Assembly: GCA_003557125.1 (NCBI GenBank) | Contig: PWPN01000154.1 | Coordinates: 1-11,714 of the forward strand | Direction of reading: 5' to 3' | From: Phycisphaerae bacterium | GTDB taxonomy: Bacteria; Planctomycetota; Phycisphaerae; UBA1845; PWPN01 | DNA length: 11,714 nt | In this document: one piece after another, positions 8,601 to 11,714 of the stretch | Layout: every line of letters begins with the position of its first letter | How positions within the stretch are numbered: the first letter of the stretch is position 1 | Position numbers and translations under genes: made by a program | Notes under the pieces: generated by a model | The model's input: the letters and a program-made list of their open reading frames with translations, nothing else | The model's database searches: none | What the model was told of the DNA's origin: nothing

Positions 8601-8833
8601 AAGTCGATGGCATTGCATTGACACACCAGCAGCGCGCCCAACTCACTCCACCCCATCGCCTCGACTCCGGCATCGCCGAACGCTTCTGGACACTGACGCG
8701 CCGCTATGGCTGGTGGGGCCTGGCCTACCTCGAAGCGGTCCTCCGCCTCGCCGACCAGCAGGCCAGCGTCGCCGAAGATGCCGGATATTATGACAACGAA
8801 CAGGCCAACGAACCCGCCGAGGTGACGACATGA
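5696..8833 (+). CDS. cas3: Type I-G Cas3 helicase-nuclease with C-terminal HD domain
   Basis: A 1045-aa Cas3 that should be recruited to target-bound Cascade, translocate along DNA with ATP and degrade it with its HD nuclease. The helicase comes first: the PYPWQ element (21-25), Walker A LPTGSGKT (43-50), motif Ia VNRRVIVDEAH (81-91), motif II DEAH (201-204), TAT of motif III (241-243), VATQCLEVGADY (382-393) and motif VI QRFGRLNRAGR (410-420). A long central region (about 425-820) links to the HD domain: His826, the HD pair at 857-858 (NLHDLGKAD), His918, the AAHHGRAR histidines 949-950 and Asp1020. All metal ligands and ATPase motifs appear intact. HD at the C-terminus, opposite to most Cas3 proteins, fits the GSU0051-type Cas3 of type I-G. 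The gene overlaps both neighbours by ATGA. DEAH at 89-91 belongs to motif Ia and is not the catalytic box. Confidence 0.94.
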   Translation: MSGLMIDEFSGYFQALHNHPPYPWQCRLAQQAVNDGWPGAIDLPTGSGKTACIDIAIFALACQASRPVADRTAPRRIFFCVNRRVIVDEAHTRARQIAKNLFKADQDGSNGDPVLRKVASSLRRIAGTSTENEVPPLDVLELRGGIYRDNRWARSITQPTIVCTTLDQLGSRLLFRGYGVSPNAAPIQAALIAYDSLILLDEAHISEPFRQTLDFVTRYLNPEKWAEQSIGVRQVTVVPMTATPNEAMCKRGVTKLEADDRAVQSLADRLTASKPAQLRAVKDVAKGVVKEVIEVVKKLPGEFPAAVGIMVNRVATARAIYQQLCELRAAASQKKSKIPADAAIELVIGSMRPIDRDEQADRLCPLVGPNRPKITKQTSFVVATQCLEVGADYDFDVLITEAASFDALRQRFGRLNRAGRKIEAKAIILASQEEIKPDDKLDDAKPLDPIYGNALPRTWNWINEHATDVTHDEKTTKQIDFGIDALAELLKTTSDKSRPPENLLTPSASLNAPVMLPAYVDFWCQTSPRPAPDPDVSLFIHGTQRSEPDVQVCWRADLIEDDHMTRDQWHDVVALLPPTSAECMSVPISRVRRWLSDQMDNAQDHGDTLGVSEADDEKKKQVEQASSLQHPGVLWCGSKNTILIAAPGDLRPGDTLVLPASHGTSRVLGHLPDIDDVDHAPAGESQEKPDLSAVNDVAETAFTRARDLAAIRLHPSLRSRLPVGETFDTLFTSAAEREEPPTRFEWIAMLKAAADAIAQDGPLKQAMCHLADNGIQIEPYPDRRGVVLTGRKRLRTSTDWFIPPMDDGDDEISRVRRDDPILLTDHVRHIEATVEASIRILPLSVPAEACKCAANLHDLGKADERFQALLRRTDRTDAWLLAGVVDSAILAKSDGLPQTHAQRRQARQRADLPDGYRHEMLSVQLAELSQHLPNNHPARDLVLHLVAAHHGRARPFAPVVPDDELPAVEVDGIALTHQQRAQLTPPHRLDSGIAERFWTLTRRYGWWGLAYLEAVLRLADQQASVAEDAGYYDNEQANEPAEVTT

Positions 8834-9774
8834 CTGCACACGCCAAACAAGATCAATCCGACGGCCTGCTCCTGCCCGGCCTCGACGGAACCAACCCCCT
8901 CGGCTTCCTCGCGGCGCTGGGGCTTTTCCGTGTGATTGATGCATCCAACGATCTCGGACAGATACGCTTGCGGTGGGCTTCCGCAAACGGGACCTGGGTC
9001 CCCGCACTCATCGGAACGGATCTCAATCAAGATACATTGCTCCAACTGCTCATGGACAAGCTGTCACAAACGATTGACGAGCACCCCGTCCGGATCCTTA
9101 ACGATTTAGCCGTGGATGACCCGACACCGCGATTCGACTTGTTTCGGCAACATACTCAAGATGCCTGTGCCAATAGACGAACGGATGCCGACTGGCTCGC
9201 CGCACTTGCCAGCGACATCATCCCATCCTCTGCCATCAACCAATTGCAAACCACACGACGCGACTACTTCTACGGCAATCTCAGTTCGGTCATCGAAAGA
9301 ACCACGATCGACCATCTGCGGCGGGCGATCTTTGCCCCCTGGGACTATGCCGATCCGCTGGACAACCAATCCCTGCACTTGGATCCGAGCGAAGACCGTC
9401 GCCACGCTCATCAATGGAACAAGCCCGCTGGCGACCCGGATCGTAAGACATCCGGCGGGATGCTCGGGGCCAATCGACTGGCCATTGAAGCGTTCGCATT
9501 GTTCTCCTCGCTGCCGAGCGGCGATGCGTTACGTACGATCGGCTTCACAGGCCAGCGCAGCCACAACACCCGCTGGACCTGGCCAATCTGGAATGTGCCG
9601 CTTTCATTGTCTGTCGTATGGCCGCTCCTGATGCTGCCGGATCTTCAGCATGAAGAATTGAAATTCGACGCCTGCGAACAGATACGCCGTCGTGGAATCG
9701 TGGCGGTCTTCCGAACCTCACGCATTCTTGTTGGCAAAACACCTAACTTCACCCCCGCCCAGCGCATCGCCTGA
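8830..9774 (+). CDS. Short type I-G Cas8-like / 'Cas3-extension' family protein (314 aa)
   Basis: A 314-aa protein following cas3 with an ATGA overlap and a GAGGTG ribosome binding site (8819-8824). Its N-terminal motif GLDGTNPLGFLAALGLFR (17-34) resembles the PL..LKALG..R opening of Csx17 (Cas8g), the type I-G large subunit, but Csx17 proteins usually exceed 600 residues. Other visible segments are a WDYADPLDN stretch (171-179), GGMLGANRLAIEAFALF (209-225), IGFTGQRSHNTRWTWPIW (237-254) and a terminal VGKTPNFTP (301-309). The best readings are the GSU0052/Csb3 group or what databases call the Cas3-extension family, used as the large subunit or an adaptor between Cascade and Cas3. No transmembrane segment or nuclease motif is seen. 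Membership in the type I-G locus is sure from position; the exact family is not, so I give no symbol. Confidence 0.75.
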   Translation: MTAHAKQDQSDGLLLPGLDGTNPLGFLAALGLFRVIDASNDLGQIRLRWASANGTWVPALIGTDLNQDTLLQLLMDKLSQTIDEHPVRILNDLAVDDPTPRFDLFRQHTQDACANRRTDADWLAALASDIIPSSAINQLQTTRRDYFYGNLSSVIERTTIDHLRRAIFAPWDYADPLDNQSLHLDPSEDRRHAHQWNKPAGDPDRKTSGGMLGANRLAIEAFALFSSLPSGDALRTIGFTGQRSHNTRWTWPIWNVPLSLSVVWPLLMLPDLQHEELKFDACEQIRRRGIVAVFRTSRILVGKTPNFTPAQRIA

Positions 9775-9777
9775 ACC

Positions 9778-11628
9778 ATGAACGAATCCGGGAACAATTC
9801 GATGCGCACCGCTTCGAATGGCGTAGATGGGGCCACTTCCGCAAACGGAGGGTCTGCCCTCGACCCCCTCCCCGTCCGCATGCTCAACGAGTACGCCTAC
9901 TGTCCCCGGCTCTTCCATTTCATGCATGTCGAGGGCCGATGGGCGGACAATGTCTACACGGTCCAGGGGCGGCACGCGCACCGCAGGGTGGATAAGCTCG
10001 ATCACATCCTGCCCGAGGCGGACGCGGGCAGCCCCACTGTGTCGCAAACGCAGGAAGGTACGTCCAGCCGACAAGCGGACCCCGCATCCAGCGGTTCATC
10101 ACCCGCCCCAGACGAACCTTCCCGCGACGAAGGCGACGAGCCGCCCGTCGTCACACGTTCCGTGCCGCTTTCGAGCGACCGCCTCGGCCTCACCGCCAAG
10201 CTCGATCTTGTCGCGACAGCAGGCGATGAGGCTGTACCCGTCGAAACCAAGCGAGGCCGAGTGCCCGACGTCCCGGAGCGATGCTACGAACCCGAACGCG
10301 TCCAACTCATGGCCCAAGGCCTGCTCCTGCGCGAGCACGGCTATCAATGCGATCACGGCGTGCTCTACTTCGTGGGTTCGCGCACACGCGTAGACGTCCC
10401 CTTCACCGCCGACCTCGAAGCACGCACACTCCACCTCATCGCGCAGGCACGCCAGGCCGCACAATCGACCTGTCTGCCTGATCCGCTCGAAGACAGCCCC
10501 AAATGCAACGGCTGCTCGCTCAGCGGCATCTGCCTGCCGGACGAGACACTCACCCTCCGGCATGTGCCGCCCGACCCGGCCACACCGAACCAGCCCTATG
10601 TCCGCAGACTCTACCCGGCCAGGGATGACGCACTTCCGCTCTACGTCCAGGAGCAGGGTGCCTCCGTGGGCAAAACGGGAGAGAACCTCGTCGTCCGCAA
10701 GCAGAAACAGGAGCTGGCCCGCGCACGACTCAAAGACGTCAGCCAACTCGTACTGTGTGGCAACATTTCAGTCACCGCCCAGACCGTACACCTGCTTTGT
10801 GAGGCAGGCATCCCGATCGTCCACCTCTCACGAGGTCACTGGTTTTTCGGCCTCACGCATGGCATCACACTACGAAACGCCTATGACCGTGCGGCCCAGT
10901 TCCGCACGGCTGCCGACCCTGCCCGATGCCTTAAGCTCGCCCGCGCCTTTGTGACCGCCAAAGGCTCCAACCAGCGAACGCTTCTCAGACGCAACGCATC
11001 CACCAGCACCACGGAGGCCGCCGACGATATGGCCCGCCTGCTGACCCAGGTTGAATCCGCAACAAGCCTCGACCAACTGCTCGGCCTCGAAGGCAGCCTG
11101 GCCGCCTGCTACTTCCGACTCTTCGCCACCATGCTCAAACCCCGCGACTTTGACGCACAATGGGATTTTCAGCACCGCAACCGACGCCCCCCGCGCGATC
11201 CGGTCAACGCCTTACTGTCCTTCGCGTACGCCCTGCTGGTCAAGGAATGCACCGTCGCGCTGCTTTCGGAGGGCCTCGATCCGTGGTGGGGGTTCTATCA
11301 TCAGCCAAGGCACGGCCGACCCGCCCTGGCGCTCGATCTCATGGAGGAGTTCCGCCCCATCGTCGCTGACAGTGCCGTCATCTCGGCCATCAATACCGGC
11401 ATGGTCGCCAGGAATGACTTCACAATGTCCGCATCCGCCTGCATGCTCAACGATACCGGCAGAAAAGCCCTGATCCGAGCCTTCGAAGCCCGGCTCGACC
11501 ATCTCGTCACACACCCCGTTTTCGATTATCGATGCGCCTGGCGGGCTGTGATCCGACTTCAAGCGCGCTTGCTGGCCCGTTGGCTTCGAGGCGATGTCCC
11601 CGAATATGTCGGGATGATCACGCGATGA
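9778..11628 (+). CDS. cas4-cas1: Cas4-Cas1 fusion, CRISPR adaptation protein
   Basis: A 616-aa fusion starting 3 bp after the preceding stop. Residues about 30-260 are Cas4, a RecB-like nuclease with a 4Fe-4S cluster that recognises the PAM end of prespacers. It shows Cys42 (YAYCPRLF), Asp143 (LTAKLDLV), the ETK catalytic motif 156-158, a Gln-containing helix (QLMAQ, 176-180) and the cluster Cys243, Cys246 and Cys252. Residues about 273-616 are Cas1 integrase, with Glu438 (GLEGS), His508 (GFYHQPRHGRP) and Asp520/Glu523 (LDLMEEFR). Both active sites appear complete. Such fusions are typical of type I-G and have been studied in Geobacter sulfurreducens. Two oddities: about 29 low-complexity residues before the Cas4 core, and a Ser/Pro/Asp/Glu-rich insertion at about 80-132 inside Cas4. 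ATG 9778 has no clear ribosome binding site; Met9 (9802) is an alternative. Confidence 0.94.
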   Translation: MNESGNNSMRTASNGVDGATSANGGSALDPLPVRMLNEYAYCPRLFHFMHVEGRWADNVYTVQGRHAHRRVDKLDHILPEADAGSPTVSQTQEGTSSRQADPASSGSSPAPDEPSRDEGDEPPVVTRSVPLSSDRLGLTAKLDLVATAGDEAVPVETKRGRVPDVPERCYEPERVQLMAQGLLLREHGYQCDHGVLYFVGSRTRVDVPFTADLEARTLHLIAQARQAAQSTCLPDPLEDSPKCNGCSLSGICLPDETLTLRHVPPDPATPNQPYVRRLYPARDDALPLYVQEQGASVGKTGENLVVRKQKQELARARLKDVSQLVLCGNISVTAQTVHLLCEAGIPIVHLSRGHWFFGLTHGITLRNAYDRAAQFRTAADPARCLKLARAFVTAKGSNQRTLLRRNASTSTTEAADDMARLLTQVESATSLDQLLGLEGSLAACYFRLFATMLKPRDFDAQWDFQHRNRRPPRDPVNALLSFAYALLVKECTVALLSEGLDPWWGFYHQPRHGRPALALDLMEEFRPIVADSAVISAINTGMVARNDFTMSASACMLNDTGRKALIRAFEARLDHLVTHPVFDYRCAWRAVIRLQARLLARWLRGDVPEYVGMITR

Positions 11629-11714
11629 ACACCCAACGACGACATTACCTCGTCACCTATGACGTCTCCGATGACAAACGCCGAAACCGAATCTTCCAGA
11701 CGCTCCGCGACCAC
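11625..11714 (+). CDS. cas2: Cas2, N-terminal 30 codons (cut by window edge)
   Basis: The ATG at 11625 overlaps the Cas4-Cas1 stop (ATGA), and the frame stays open for 30 codons to the window end. The peptide contains HYLVTYDVSDDKRR (7-20) and RIFQTLRDH, the conserved first beta strand and helix of Cas2 with its usual Asp after the strand (Asp13). Cas2 forms the dimer that bridges two Cas1 dimers in the spacer integration complex. About two thirds of a normal Cas2 (90-100 aa) is missing because the window ends, not because the gene is broken. Confidence 0.93.
   Translation, partial: MNTQRRHYLVTYDVSDDKRRNRIFQTLRDH

Noticed and set aside
8132..9007. A 291-codon minus-strand frame across the cas3/314-aa gene junction
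   Set aside because: It covers the conserved HD domain coding sequence on the other strand, and its product is a low-information shadow of GC-rich codons.
10099..10746. A 215-codon minus-strand frame opposite cas4-cas1
   Set aside because: It is antisense to the Cas4 catalytic region and has no recognisable domain or ribosome binding site.

Overview
The window is about 11.7 kb of GC-rich bacterial DNA with every recognisable gene on the + strand. It holds two units: a serine-recombinase cassette (1-2247) and most of a type I-G (formerly I-U) CRISPR-Cas operon (2701 to the right edge). The host cannot be fixed from sequence alone. High GC, Cas4-Cas1 fusion, Csb1/Csb2 and the DUF2924-recombinase-HTH trio together suit a planctomycete (Phycisphaerae-like) or a proteobacterium/deltaproteobacterium-type genome. 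That is an inference from general familiarity with these families, not a database result.

Left unit. The 3' end of a DUF2924-family gene runs in from the left edge and overlaps, by ATGA, a 527-aa large serine recombinase. The recombinase overlaps, again by ATGA, a 146-aa protein with a ParB/KorB-like helix-turn-helix. This trio looks like a mobile or integration cassette. A gap of about 450 bp (2248-2700) without a convincing large gene follows. It contains a 44-codon ORF with a good ribosome binding site that ends 17 bp before the first cas gene.

Right unit. The order is csb1 (Cas7 backbone), csb2 (Cas5-Cas6 fusion), cas3 (helicase first, HD nuclease at the C-terminus), a 314-aa Cas8-like or 'Cas3-extension' protein, cas4-cas1 fusion, and cas2 (first 30 codons only). 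Junctions are 1-4 bp overlaps or a 3-bp gap, so this is one translationally coupled operon. Csb1, Csb2 and the Cas8-like protein should form the crRNA-guided surveillance complex, with Csb2 also processing the crRNA. Cas3 would unwind and degrade the target DNA. Cas4-Cas1 with Cas2 would select PAM-flanked prespacers and insert them into the array. No CRISPR array lies in the window; it would be expected beyond cas2.

Most notable points: the large-subunit slot is filled by a protein far shorter than the usual Csx17; Cas4-Cas1 has a low-complexity insertion inside its Cas4 nuclease domain; the strand G/C bias flips inside the operon between csb1-csb2 and the later genes, suggesting mosaic assembly; a recombinase cassette sits next door; and a small ORF of unknown nature precedes csb1. 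I do not see a wholly new system. It is a recognisable type I-G locus with variant parts.
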